Below are positions 32,384 to 49,675 of a stretch of DNA of 64,000 nucleotides, piece by piece. Under the pieces are notes generated by a model that was given only the letters and a program-made list of their open reading frames with translations, was not told where the DNA came from and ran no database searches. Made by a program: the position numbers and the translations under genes. The stretch is from contig JBAJFE010000016.1 of assembly GCA_037903355.1 (NCBI GenBank), positions 682,001-746,000 on the forward strand, in the 5' to 3' direction. The DNA comes from Trichuris trichiura (taxonomy: Eukaryota > Nematoda > Enoplea > Trichinellida > Trichuridae). Each line of letters starts with the position of its first letter. The first letter of the stretch is position 1.

Positions 32384-34602
32384 ATGGATAGTCAATCTAA
32401 AAGAATCCTATTTTCGGCTGGAATGTCTCTACTGCGAAATGTTATACGGAGACACAGATACACACTATCGAGACTGCGAGAAGATTATAGTAGCACATTA
32501 GCGTTCCTCAGAAGCAGACTACACAGAACACTTTACGAGAACCTGGTGAAACATGTGGACCTTGCCACACAAACAGTTTGCTCATCACAAAAACAGGTAC
32601 TAAAAACGAAATTTGATAGCATTCGAGACAATATTCCGACAACATCTTCAAACCCTTACAGAAATATTCCACAAAGAACTCCTAGGTCAGAGCTAGATTC
32701 AGCGATAATAAATCTCAGCTCATTCCCTCTAAGTGAAAATGAGAAGCATATATTAGAAAAAGGACTTAACTTCGTCCCAACACCAAAACAACCACCACTT
32801 CTCGACATCATTGCCTCAGTTGAAGACAGCCTATCTTCGACGGACACACAAAAAGCCACACAGATCAAGAGTAATTTATCTACATTGATCCTAGGCCACC
32901 ACTTCACTGCCACATCGAACCTAAGCCGATATGAGATAAACAGCTTATATCAACTTAGAAACAACCCAACAGAATTATAACCAAAGCAGATAAAGGGAAT
33001 AGAATCGTCTTACTTGACAGAAGCACCTACATCGAAAAGATGACAGCTATCTTGAACACTAGCAATTATACCCCCTACCAACCGACCCTACAGAAGTTTC
33101 CCGAAAAAATCTCCGATCTCTTCTCATTACATATGCCACAGAAACCAAAGAACCTGCTATCACCAAAATGACAACATATCTTAAGTTTGCATCGAACTTC
33201 AGACCCCCCGAGCTCTATGGTCTCCCAAAAGTACACAAACCAGATATCCCGCTGAGACTGATAGTCTCCACAATTAACAGCATCACCACTGAACTCAGTA
33301 GATACTTAAGTAAGATCATCAAACCTCTAACAGGCAAGGAACCATCCTTTGTCAAAAACAGCAAAACGCTCGTCAACGAAATAGAAACTATTGTTTGGAA
33401 CCCGACGAGATTTTAGTCAGCTATGATGGAAAAGACTTATTTCCCAGTATCCCAATATCAGACACCCTAGAGACCTTGCACAATCTCCTCCACGCGGACA
33501 CAAATCTACCCAGCAGAACTAAATTAAAACCCTTTCACATTGTCAAACTGGTTTCGTTTTGCATGCAAGAAGGCAATTACTTCACTTTTGATAACAAGTT
33601 CTATAAACAATCTAACGGAGTACCTATGGGAAGCCCCCTATCCCCTGTATTAGCGAAAATCTTTATGGAAAACTTTGAAAGACAAATGTTCAGAACTATA
33701 GACGGACACATAGCTCCACGCCTTTTTAAAAGATACGTAGACAACATCTTTGTAATTATAAAAGCTGGAAAAGAAGACCAATTTTTACAATTCCTCAACA
33801 ACGTTCGTCCTAACCAAACAGTCTTCACAATGGAAAAAGAAGATAACAAAACCTTACCCTTTCTAGATGCCTTAATTATTCGCTCAAGCGAAGGCCTTAA
33901 ACCAGAGTGTATAGAAAACCCGCACACACAGATCAGTACCTCAATTTTTCATCACATCACCCACGATCAGTAATGCGTGGTATCCTCTCCGGAATGATAG
34001 ACAGAGCATTCAATTTATGCAGTCCCAAATATCTCCAGCCAGAAATTAACTACATTAGAAAAATCTTCTACAAAAACGGTTATCCTAAATCCTTTATCAA
34101 CCAAGTGCTCAACCACAAGCTTCGCACACGTGAGTCTCCGGAGCAAAACACTCCGCACGACACTTGTCTGGTTATTCCTTATGTGGCAGGTTTAGGCGAA
34201 AAGATTGTCCAATTAGGAAAGACAGGATTAATATACGCGGGTGAAAGTTCTTGCTCAGGGATTTATATTGGTGAAACGGGAAACACTCTGGAGCATAGAT
34301 TCAATGAACACATAAAAAATCTCACAAGTTACAATAACGCGAAAGCCATACTCAACAATGGCACCAATCTAACCACACAGAGAGGCAGACCAATCGTGGA
34401 CCCAAAAATTACAATGGAAAAAGCCAAACAAGCCTCTGCCGTAGTGGAACACGCGACGCAATGTATTCAACCACTCCACCTAAAAGTTTTATGTTACGAA
34501 AACAATTTACGGTTAAGAAGGATTAAAGAAGCACTATATATTAGACATAATACGACCTATAACCGCGATCAAGGAGTGGACATAAGTGGGATTTGGACAA
34601 AT
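32384..34602 (+). pseudogene. PLE polyprotein of copy 3, multiply frameshifted
   Basis: The reading runs through at least five frame segments: 32384-32980 (N-terminal extension, NFVPTPKQPPLLDIIAS), 32970-33130 ([14 protein letters not shown]), 33135-33416 (ELYGLPKVHKPDIPLR), 33395-33973 (palm) and 33907-34602 (thumb and [24 protein letters not shown]). The catalytic box reads YVDN instead of YVDD, and an upstream motif reads SYDGKDLF where copies 1 and 2 have A or V before K. About 30 residues linking RT to GIY-YIG are deleted, so IVQLGK runs straight into TGLIYA. It is clearly inactive. Confidence 0.92.
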
Positions 34603-34960
34603 ATTGTGACGCGGTATAATTGTTGCTCACTCAACAGATGAAAATACAAAAACCGGGAAAGAAAAGAAAACAAATAGAAATGGATCAAATTGAAACATAT
34701 ATGAAACAAAGAAAGAAAAAGGAAGAAGAAAGAAAGAAAAAGAAAAAAATGAATGCAATATGAAAAAACAGTGAACCAACAACAAAAAATGTTCGAAACA
34801 ACGAAGACACAATCTAGAAGCCATACGGAACAAGAAAAAAAATTGCGCTGACAGACTCAAATGCGAAAACCTACCAACGGAAAACTTTAAAAAATGCCCG
34901 CTTTAAAATCCTCGGAAACGATAGATGGCATTCGCTGCCAAAAATCATATTTACAACTTT

Positions 34961-35006
34961 AGACTGCTGATGACCCGTCTTGGATGACCCGAAAGCTTCG
35001 GAGTCT
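34961..35006 (+). ncRNA. Hammerhead-like motif, right end of PLE copy 3
   Basis: Plus strand: AGACTG, CTGATGA, a degraded stem II ending GACCC, GAAA, GCTT, CGGAG. Core boxes are intact; the 5' side of stem II has diverged. Confidence 0.55.
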
Positions 35007-35409
35007 CTTATAAACATAAACGGGAACCGATCCGTAATAAAGTTTTCTCATTATGAAGCAATTGGCTCTTCTTATTTTTGCTACAAAAAACACCATGGAT
35101 GCTTTGGAAAACATTCCGAAAGCGCGGGAATATCTTGCTTAGAAATTAATGTAATAATTACTCTTAACATTTAAACCTTTTTGAACTTTTCTGTTCCTAT
35201 CTGCTAACAACAAAAAATTCGTTAGCACTTTTACTAAGGAAAGCTGACAAGCCTACGCGCGATAGCGTCTTGCTTAAGAGATGAACTTTCAAGGGAATAA
35301 ACAAAATCATTTGACTTTACAAGGCGTTTACGAATGCGCCGAGCTGAAGATAGGACGAATATTTTCAATGAAAACAATAAGAAGCTCAATGTTTGTGAGT
35401 TCTTATTAC

Positions 35410-36078
35410 TTAGCTCGTTTTGGAAGCAGCCGTTGACGCTGTTGTCCTCGGAGCATCCGGTTGACCAGGCTTTGGTTGCGGTAGGCGGTGCTTGCCCAAC
35501 TCTTTCTCCAAGTCGTAAAAAGACCATTTGTTATGCATGTAGTATTCTTTGACTTTGTACGCGGAAGCGTCAACGCTCTTTGATTTTCCTGCAAGTCTTT
35601 ACATTTTAATAGAACATAAAGGTAATCATATTTTTGCATTTTCGAAAATCTGTACTAAGCGTAGGCAACAGGCCAAATGAAATAAACATATTCTTCCAGC
35701 ATCGTTTGGATACACGACACAGCTAACCTGCACATAAATAAGGGGAGTACTGTATGTTCGAATATACAATTCAGTTTCTGGAAAAGTCACTGCTGTTCGC
35801 ATCTATTAGCGCTATGTTTCAACATATAGATGTTTAACTCAGCAGTTCTAAGAAAATAACTCGTGCCGAAGAGCTGAGCGGTCCGAACAATTCTATTGTT
35901 AGTAATATAAACAAATAAAACGCGACATCATATTTTGCAATTGCATAAGCGATTGCTCACCAAGTTTTGACATTGCTTCGGCATATTCCAAACCGGATGG
36001 AAACTGTGCGGAAGCACAGAAGTATCGAGTGACCAATCCAAAGATACGTACACTTGTTTTAACCTTTAAAGTTCTCAT
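35410..36078 (-). CDS. NDUFV3: NADH dehydrogenase flavoprotein 3-like (complex I NDUFV3)
   Basis: Small accessory subunit at the tip of the matrix arm of mitochondrial complex I. Exons in gene order: 36078-35961 and 35588-35410, giving 98 aa. The first exon is a typical mitochondrial presequence, basic and hydrophobic (MRTLKVKTSVRIFGLVTRYF). The second carries the conserved C-terminal motif, here EYYMHNKWSFYDLEKELGKH followed by RLPQPKPG, comparable to the vertebrate F-DL--EL-K-RLPQP-SG. Phase closes (CTT G / GA). Intron 35589-35960 is non-coding. EIF1AD lies just upstream on the same strand, its stop only about 166 bp before this start. Confidence 0.82.
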
Positions 36079-36244
36079 TCTACAAAGTGACGTAGTCTAC
36101 AAATAACTGTAATGGAACATGCATAAATTGAAACACAGAAAAGACGCGCAAGTGAAAGGAGCAGCAACGGAAGGATAGTACCTGTCACTTAGAAAAGCCT
36201 GCAGCATTTAAACGTTTATTAAGTGCCTAATAATAAGAAATACA

Positions 36245-36814
36245 TTATGAGCTACATTTTTGAGATGAATCTTCTTCTTTGGTGGCGGTTGATTCAGAAA
36301 TTCCCGACGACTGTTCACTGCTAGTTTCTTCCGAACTAGAAGCAGTGTCCTCTTCTGTCTCCGACTCTGCTTCTTCTTCGCTGCTTTCCTCCGAGTCGGA
36401 AGGTGTTTCTTCTTTTGAAGACGATTCCGAAGCGGACGGAGGAAAGTCTTCTTCAATATTGTATTCCGGCTTTGGAGCAGCTCTCCTCGGCAAAGGAAAC
36501 ACCGAAGGCCACAAACCCTCGTCATATATGTACCTTATGTTACCATCCAAAAGGACGCGATAAATCTCTGCTTTCACCTTGTTTCCTTCGGCGATTGGTT
36601 CGCACAAGACATACATGCCTCTTTTTATCCAAATATGCTTTCTATATTTGGTAGGCATGCTTACGAGGAAGCGCTCGCCGCTCTCGGACTCGGCTTCGTG
36701 CAAATTGTTGCCGCGCGGTGCCGTCACGCGCGCAATGAACATTGGCGGCTTTGGCAACACAAAATCATTTAAAATTTCATGCTCTACATACTTTCGCTTC
36801 GTTACTATCGACAT
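36245..36814 (-). CDS. EIF1AD: EIF1AD (S1-like RNA-binding protein)
   Basis: Single-exon gene of 189 aa. Residues 1-95 form an eIF1A-type S1/OB domain with MSIVTKRKYVEHEIL, NNLHEAES, RFLVSMPTKYRKHIWIKRG and KVKAEIYRVLL, all characteristic of EIF1AD rather than of eIF1A itself. After residue about 115 the chain is a long acidic Ser/Glu tail (EESSEEEAESETEE), as in the family. EIF1AD has been linked to cytoplasmic 40S maturation in mammals. The start is the ATG at 36814, matching the family N-terminus; an open frame extends a few codons upstream without ATG. It is divergent from MRPS6 and in tandem with NDUFV3. Confidence 0.93.
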   Translation of the reverse strand: MSIVTKRKYVEHEILNDFVLPKPPMFIARVTAPRGNNLHEAESESGERFLVSMPTKYRKHIWIKRGMYVLCEPIAEGNKVKAEIYRVLLDGNIRYIYDEGLWPSVFPLPRRAAPKPEYNIEEDFPPSASESSSKEETPSDSEESSEEEAESETEEDTASSSEETSSEQSSGISESTATKEEDSSQKCSS

Positions 36815-37300
36815 TTGGCCAACCACGAATCATACGAATCTCATACGGGACTTTTCCTGTAACTAGACGCATAACTGATTCGCAGGTATTAAAATAGACC
36901 GCACCATACTAACAGCTTAGAAGAGCAGCCTGTCTAATGTAGTAAAGCATAAGCGCTACCTGTATTAAATTAAATTTGCTTATTTTGACTTTAAATACGA
37001 CCACTAATTAAGCCGTTTCAAAGTTTATAAATTTTCTTTTTTTTTACAATGTTAACTAGTCTGTAAATATTCCTTTCTTTTTTGCTTACGCTAGAAACTT
37101 TCTTAAGGAGACTAGGTTGCTTTACGTTGTATAATTTGCAATGGTAGAACTGCCCCTTGAACATCTTTTATTGGTCTTCAAATAAATTCTCTTCGTCATA
37201 GGGCTGTTTTGAAAATTGAAAGGTTTGCAAAACCTCCGAAAGACCATTCGTGCCTTTTGTACCGACTTTCTGCGCTTATAATTTACGGAACAGCATTAAA
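36815..37300. promoter_or_regulatory. Divergent spacer between EIF1AD and MRPS6
   Basis: About 490 bp of AT-rich non-coding DNA between two genes pointing apart, so a promoter region for both. One GATTCGCAGGTATT motif lies at about 36879. Confidence 0.4.
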
Positions 37301-38014
37301 ATGCCTTTCTACGATGTTGTGCTCATAATGAAGCCGTTTTTAAAGGTTGCGCATGTAAAATCTATGAGCAATTTTTACATCGCTCGTTTCAGCCTGACCT
37401 AGCTGCTTCATTGAAGCGATGCTGCACGAAGCTTATTAACAATGGAGCGGTAATAACATCGTTGAGTAGTCTTGGTTATCGTGATTTGCCTTTCAAGTTG
37501 AAGAAAGAGCAGATGACGTTTATTACTGGCAGGTGATTTTATTTCGCTTTCATAAAATACAATACATCTTGGATTATCTAATATTTTCCTACCACATGCT
37601 TGGTATCCTGCCCTAGAAAAACCCTTTATAATTAATTACTGTACGTTTGTTACATTAAACCAGCTTTTAAAAGCAAAGTCGCAATGACTTGATTTTGAGA
37701 AAAGTTTCTGTTTCAGCTACGTGCTTGTTCAATGCTGTATGCCAGTCAGAGACTATCTCCGAATGGCCGGAGAATTCACTCGAGATTCCGACATAATTCA
37801 TTCCTACTTTCACCAAGCGGATCCAAACGCCGTACTTCTGCCTCAGTGCACACTGGCTGAGGAATTACAACCTCCAGTTTATCGCAAATCGGTACAAAAC
37901 TTGCGTAAGTATCAGAAACTTGGTCTGTTTGCCAGAATTCAAGCAAAGAAAAGAGCCGTGGACTTGGTCAGGGCAGTACCAAAATCACTTCCAATCGCCC
38001 CGCATAGAAGATAA
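37301..38014 (+). CDS. MRPS6: Mitochondrial small ribosomal subunit protein bS6m
   Basis: Component of the 28S mitoribosomal subunit. Exons: 37301-37345, 37393-37532 and 37717-38014, giving 160 aa. The start MPFYDVVLIMKP matches the first beta strand of S6 proteins. Then come LINNGAVITSLSSLGYRDLP and FKLKKEQ, the usual G-V--L--LG-R-LP pattern. The third exon completes the fold (YVLVQCCMPVRDYLRMAGEF) and adds a C-terminal extension rich in K and R. Phase closes at both introns (46 and 184 nt). No N-terminal presequence, as is normal for this protein. Confidence 0.9.
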
Positions 38015-39450
38015 ATTTTGTTCCCAAGTCTCCGATTCGTAGCCACGTGTGTATATTCTCAAAGTTTTTTATTTTTCGCGTATTTTCTTCTAAAGCGTTT
38101 TCACCCAATAAACCAGCATTTGTTGCTCGGAGCTTCTTTTACTAGAAGTTACAATTACGGTCTGCATTCCAAAATTAAAAGACATCCGTCTCATGCTTAC
38201 AGCAGGTGGGAAAGTTGCTATAATGTTTTGGCTTACTGTGCGTACGAATTTAAATGGCCACAATACATTGAAATTAAAGACAACGATATGTGATTTGCAG
38301 GCAAACGATTTGCAGGCAGAAACCGAAACAATCGTTTTCACTCTACGAAAAAAGCATGAGAAAATAAAAATCCACAATGAACTTTTCAATGCTTATAAAT
38401 ACCTGTTACAAGGAGAGGTACAAAAGCTAACATTCAGCGGAAATGTCTGTGACGACTTTGTGAATGCTGCAGAAAAAGTTTAGCGCTAGTAGTTCTCGCA
38501 GGGACGTGCTCATTATCAATTAAAGACTATGAATGAGTTATGCGTCTCGCTGCAGCATAATGTTTTCATTTACAATGAAATAGCATTGACGAATTTGACG
38601 ACAGCGCTAAGACGATTTCAGCAGAGGTTACGGAGTACATCTTTTTTTAAAACCTGAAAATAGCATATTTTATAAATTTGATGATTGGGACTGAGCGGCT
38701 AAATCTATATTCAAGTTTCTGGTTTTTTTGCATTAGGCGCCCGGTAGTTACTGTAGCTTGAAATAAAATCAAGTCCTTTAGAATCCTGTAACCACAGAGA
38801 TCTTAAATTATAAACCCAGAATCCGGAAATATTTTATTTTATCCTGCCTGCAGTTACGTGGATTAACGGAATTCGTTTTTAGTTTCATCTACAGTACCCC
38901 CTGGAGGTTTAATGCAGAAAGACTCCTAATTTTTTAGATACCGGACAGCGGGATTTCATTTTTTCATGGATTTCACCCGTTTCTTGCTTTCCATAGTTTT
39001 TTTAACAACTTGCTCATCCTTTCGTTGGTAAGGATTTCGTACTGGTTTTCCGCAGATACACTTTTAAACAACGGTTAAAAAAACTCTGGAAAAATCAACG
39101 AGGGAGCCTAGCCGTTCCAACGAGAATTGGCCTTTCCAAAAATCACTCAAACATTCAGCAACTGCAGAGAGTGTTTCTAGAACGGTAAATAGGAAATAGA
39201 AATAAGATGCGCATGTTCCAACAAGCTACAGTACTACTCAAAGATTCGTTTCTTACTCTTCTTCCGAGTTCTGTTTAAATTGGTTTCCGCCAGAAAAAGT
39301 AGCATTATTTTGAAGTAATAATTTTAAGTATTTCGTAAAGACTCGTTTTACTTTTGTAATAGTCGAACAGTTTCATATTGCTGTTATCTTCCCGCTCTCC
39401 GTCGGTGGTCCCAATTGTACGTAATCGCGTGGGTACTTGATAGATTATCA
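38015..39450. other. Intergenic stretch, no gene seen
   Basis: About 1.4 kb between MRPS6 and RBBP4. Contains a close double copy of GATTTGCAGGCA at about 38293-38320. No supported gene. Confidence 0.5.
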
Positions 39451-41524
<2,074 letters not shown>

Positions 41525-41605
41525 TGAAACTGCTTTTTATGGCAAAGAAAAAGTTTTACCGCCCTTACTGTTCGTTGCCTAAAATTATTTGTTGTTCTTT
41601 GTTAG

Positions 41606-41899
41606 AAAATAGCCCGAAATAATGTACGTCATGTCGGTTGTTACCTGCGCACCATTAGCGGCTACTGTGCATTGGAAGACGGCAGTTCAGTTTTCTTGTT
41701 TGGGCCCGAGCTGTTGGAACGTATTAAAAAATTTGTACCCAAATTTGAAAAAGTCATTTTTCGATGCAAGTTTGGGAACGAAATTTCGCAATTTCTTCCG
41801 CACTTCTATAGATCCGCAAACGTTTCCGTTCATTATTTAGCAATCCCGCTGACGCATCTGCAGGAAATGAAAGTATTTAAGGTTTTTATGCTCGTTTAA
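41606..41899 (+). other. Possible orphan coding exon
   Basis: An open frame after a fair splice acceptor (TTCTTTGTTAG) reads GCYLRTISGYCALEDGSSVF, FLFGPELLERIKKFVPKFEK and SVHYLAIPLTHLQEMK before a stop near 41899. Its composition looks protein-like rather than random. No in-frame ATG and no neighbouring exon could be linked, and no family was recognised. Confidence 0.3.
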
Positions 41900-42880
41900 A
41901 AAATTGTAGCAGCACTTATCCATTGAAAAATTTTTCCTAATGACAACAGAAGAGTTTTGAATGCAAAAGCTTTCGCATTCTGCAAGACTTGTACGTGCTA
42001 AACTAGTAAGATTAATGCAAAAATTTGTTGAAACTCGAAACACACAAGGTTCGTAACGCAGTATTCAAAAAGACGAAGACTCAAAATATGTTAATACCTG
42101 AGCTTCATCTTACTGTATGCACTCCGGCTTTTTAGCATTTGTCTCTCTGCAATGAACTGTTAGCTGTGCAATGCATGCTGCAGAAGAGGCTAATGATGTT
42201 TGCTTAAAGTTTTAAGCTCATTACCGCATTTTACGGGATACCATCCGGTTGCATCCATGTGAGTAAATTTTTCGAAATTTCTTCATTCCGATAACGCGAA
42301 ATTACGCTGATGCTTTTTGCCGCTTGACTGGAACAGATAAACAATTCTAAGTTGGGACGTCACAACAAAAGCGTCGCGGGTACTGTAATTACTGTCCAGA
42401 CTTTTTTAGCCTTTGGTATTTGAGCAGGACTACCTGTTGTACAGGTTTAGCTTTTAAAAAGTAGCAAGTGAGTAGGATGACTTTTTTTTACTTAGAATTT
42501 CCAGTTTTCGCTGCAGCATCGTAAGCACAACAAGTTTTAGCTTCAATGAATCGTCATGAGGATGCATAGGAAGAAGAGTTAACTTAAAAATCAATAAAAG
42601 CCGCTTTGACTTGGTAACCATACATCCATGTTCAATTGAGGAGAAAGAATGTTAAGCATGTAGCCCATAGGAAGAATAAATGAGTAATATTTTATATTTT
42701 GCTTTTGTTTACATTGGAAAATTTTCCTGGCTGCTACACGAGGGGAGTACGTAACATCAATAGTTTAATAGCACGTCTAGTCGCTATACTGCTGCACGTT
42801 ACGAGTTGTCGTTAATGTCTGTTCCGCAAGTTTGCAAGAACTCCAACCTAGCCTAATAATCTTTTTTTCAGAATATCCTA
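41900..42880. other. Intergenic stretch, no gene seen
   Basis: About 1 kb of AT-rich DNA upstream of SMPD2. A short TACTGTAATTACTGT pair occurs at about 42380. Confidence 0.5.
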
Positions 42881-45598
42881 ATGGAGGAAAAGGGCGGTGG
42901 CACGTTTTCAGTGCTTACCTTGAACTGCTGGTATGTACACTATCGTTTGTTGTTTGGCTTGATTCAATTCCATTTCCAGGGATATCCCACTTCCCGCTCC
43001 ATTCGGCAGCCGCGATCGGCAGGACCGTATTGCCGCCATAGGAAAAGAGTTGGCCAGCGGAAAATACGATATAGTTTCGTTGCAAGAGATTTGGTGGGAA
43101 AGAGATTTCTTGCAGATTCGAAATGCTGTCGGCAGCGTTTTACCTTACTCTTTCTACTTTTATAAGTACGTTAAAAATTTCCATTTACTACCGCATACGG
43201 TCAAAACTCACATTTAACCTAATGTCATTTGCATAAAGTCTCATAAGAGAAAAAATAGAAGTAATAGTTAAAGATTGGTCTTCTTTTGGCGAGGTTAGCT
43301 TTCACGCTGGGGCGAAATATGGTAGAACCCCGTGAAAGGTAATATCGTTTATTCTAATTTGAAAAAACCAAAGCAGAGCTTTTTGAATTTTTTAGTTTTG
43401 TCTTTTGTTTTGAAACGAGTGACTTGCGGATAAGCAGGTGCAAACACTCTACCGCGATTGTGTTTGTTGGCCGCGTGCAAAATCATCCGATGCTTTTTAA
43501 ATGAGACAGCGCGAAAAAAGTTTTTCTTTTTTTCCGCGGTGGAACCATTTCCTATCGCAAATGAAAAAGAAAACTTCATCAGACACCCGTTACGAAGGCA
43601 GAAAGATTTTGAAGTTAAATTGCAAACAGATTGCGTTACAGCCTCTTGTGTTTATCCACAATGTAACACCAGTATCAGTAGTTAGTCAAATTTTAATATA
43701 TGTCAGGTTTTATTATTATTTCCTATTTTTTTCGGGCAGTCAAGTCCACAGCTTAATAATCTGTACGCAAAACGTTATTCTGCCCTAACTGGTCTTTGCT
43801 CTTTTTTCTTGTACTTAGCTGAAGGAATGTTTTGGTTTTGTCAAAATGCGTCCCAGAATTTACAGTATGGTCAGTGAATGCAAGTTAGCTAAAATTTAAA
43901 TTTTCGAATTTTTTACTTGCATTACCTTTATAGTACTGTACATTTTGGCACGCGTTTCGTCGGAACGCATTTTTTCGGTTGCCTTTATTGTTCAGGTTTT
44001 ATTACCTTAGCGTTTAAACCCTAATTTTCTTTACTATGTCTGCTATTTTAAATATTTTCAAAAAAAAACTGACTTAGCTGTCTTGACACGGCCGGCGTGA
44101 ATGGAATACTTATTGAGAGCGGGATGGGTTCACTTAGTTGAAGCCATGATGAATTTGTCGCACGTTACCCAGCTGACTCCGAGTAACACATTTTGGTACT
44201 CGTATCCAACTTAGCGTTTTTCTTATTTGCATAACAAACGCCTAATCAGCTAGCCTGCCTATAAAGAGGCTTTAATTTGTGATTCAGAATTAAGCACGAC
44301 AAAAGTGGTAAGCTATTTGAATATATTGGCGGTTTGATTGTTATGTTCGCTATTCAGCCTTACAGTATGACAGATTTTCAAGTACAATTTTTTAAAAATA
44401 TTTTAGTGGTTTCGGTGGTAGCGGTGTTTGCGTCTTTTCAAAAGGGAGAATCAGGGAAACGCTGATGCATCGTTACTCCTTGAACGGATACGCTCATCAT
44501 GTGCATCATGGCGATTGGTTTGGCGGCAAAATCGTCGGTCTGTGCCGTATCGAGCTGGGAAACCTATTAATCGACTTCTACGCTACTCACGTACAGCAAG
44601 CTGGCGTTTAGATGCCTCGAAAGTGAATGGTCGCTTTGCAGATCCACGCGGAGTACGATCGCAACCACGACCTCTATTTATCCCATAGGATTGTACAAGC
44701 TTTTGAATTGGCCCAATTCGTCAGGAATACGGTGCAGAATTGTGACGTCATCATCGTAACGGGCGATCTTAACTGGGAACCTTGCGACTATGGATACAAA
44801 ATGATACTAACCGCAAGTGGACTAAAGGACGCGTGGTGCGAACGAACAAACGAGGTTGCATTCCAATCTATTTCGTTGTACTTTCGCTAATCAATAGTTA
44901 TTTCAGTATACGCCGCATGGATCGAGCCCAATGGGTAACACTTGCGATGTACCAAGCAATATGTACACCAACAATAAAAAGCTGTCGCAGTGGCCGTTCG
45001 GCAAACGGATCGATTATATATTTTACGGAACCAGGAGAACTTCCGTAAGCGTAAAAGTTGAAAAATGTTATCCCACAATGGGCACGGTCGAAGATAGTCC
45101 CAGAAAATTGAATTATTCGGATCACATGGCTGTCTATGCATTATTCTACGTAGAGAAAGCTTCGGGTAAACTTTTTCCTATCCAATGATGATTCTTACAC
45201 ATTGCTTTACGCAGGGGGCTCCGAGTCGTCGGCGGCATTAATTCCAAGCGACCTCAGCAATGCACTGCCGATAGTCGAACAAGGAATCAAAAAAGTGAAA
45301 AATGATCGCAGATTCTTTCTTTTAGCTCTGGTCATTTCAATGACCATTTACTTGTTGACATTAGGCATAGAACAGCAATTGCCGCCCGTCGCGTTGCTGG
45401 TAAGCTTACAGACAACTTATATAGCGCATATATTGACGCCAGTTAATCTTTCAGGTTATTATATCACGTTTCTTACTCACCTTGTTGATGGGTTTCTTTT
45501 TATGGTATGGTGTTGTCTGCCTTTCGTCCGAAGACAATGCGCTGAGAGCAACAAAGGCCAGCATGACGCTTCTGGTTGAAAACCAAAAACTTGCCTAA
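42881..45598 (+). CDS. SMPD2: Neutral sphingomyelinase (SMPD2-like)
   Basis: Mg-dependent phosphodiesterase that cleaves sphingomyelin to ceramide and phosphocholine, anchored in ER/nuclear membranes. Exons: 42881-42930, 42980-43165, 44407-44590, 44642-44854, 44907-45165, 45215-45399 and 45455-45598, giving 406 aa. It has the endonuclease/exonuclease/phosphatase fold: FSVLTLNCWDIPLP, the metal ligand in DIVSLQEIWWERDF, GGSGVCVFSKGRI, HHGDWFGGKIVG, THIHAEYDRNHDLYLSHR, VTGDLNWEPCDYG, and the catalytic YSDHMAVYALF. Two C-terminal membrane helices (FFLLALVISMTIYLLTLGI and VIISRFLLTLLMGFFLWYGV) match the family. Phase closes at all six introns; intron 43166-44406 is 1.2 kb and shows no coding exon. 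It converges on WDR18 with about 110 bp between stops. Confidence 0.95.
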
Positions 45599-45710
45599 AC
45601 AGTCTACGCCCTTAAGCGTGCGTACTTGTGAATATGCAAATTGATTGATAAACAATTGGCTGACAGCTATGTTTACTATTATCGCGTTAAGCTACAAAAC
45701 GTTAAAATCG

Positions 45711-49412
<3,702 letters not shown>

Positions 49413-49591
49413 AACAATCTGCAATAGGGATTTATGCTAATTATTCAGTCAACGTAATGCAAAGTATTAAGAATAGATGATGAGAAACAACGTTAAAAAA
49501 TGATAAAGTTTTATTCTCCTTGATTTCCCTATACGTTCAATGAAAAAACTGACCAAGAAAAGAAAAACAATAGATCGCTCCTCAGCGAACA

Positions 49592-49620
49592 CCGAGCGAG
49601 AGAGAGAGAGAGAGAGAGAA
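49592..49620. repeat. (GA)n microsatellite
   Basis: About 13 GA units between WDR18 and the coiled-coil gene. Confidence 0.95.
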
Positions 49621-49675
49621 GTCACCGACGATCGAGAAGCGGCGGACAGAACAATGATCTTAAATTGACAAATTT

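Larger units (their letters stand above)
31933..35055 (+). mobile_element. Penelope-like retroelement, copy 3 (near full length, decayed)
   Basis: Flanked by the 14-bp direct repeat AAGCAATTGGCTCT at 31919-31932 and 35056-35069, a clear target-site duplication. The left end holds an inverted pair (about 31942-32010 against 32148-32218). Its second arm region (about 32066-32178) is repeated in direct orientation at the right end (about 34868-35055). This mixture of direct and inverted terminal copies is typical of PLE pseudo-LTRs. A purine-rich GAAAG tract follows the coding part (34690-34750). Confidence 0.93.

Noticed and set aside
34680..34760. Lysine/glutamate-rich reading in a GAAAG tract
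   Set aside because: Purine-rich low-complexity tail of PLE copy 3, not a gene.
36208..36866. Several frames on both strands overlapping EIF1AD
   Set aside because: Low-complexity acidic codons of EIF1AD give open frames in other phases.
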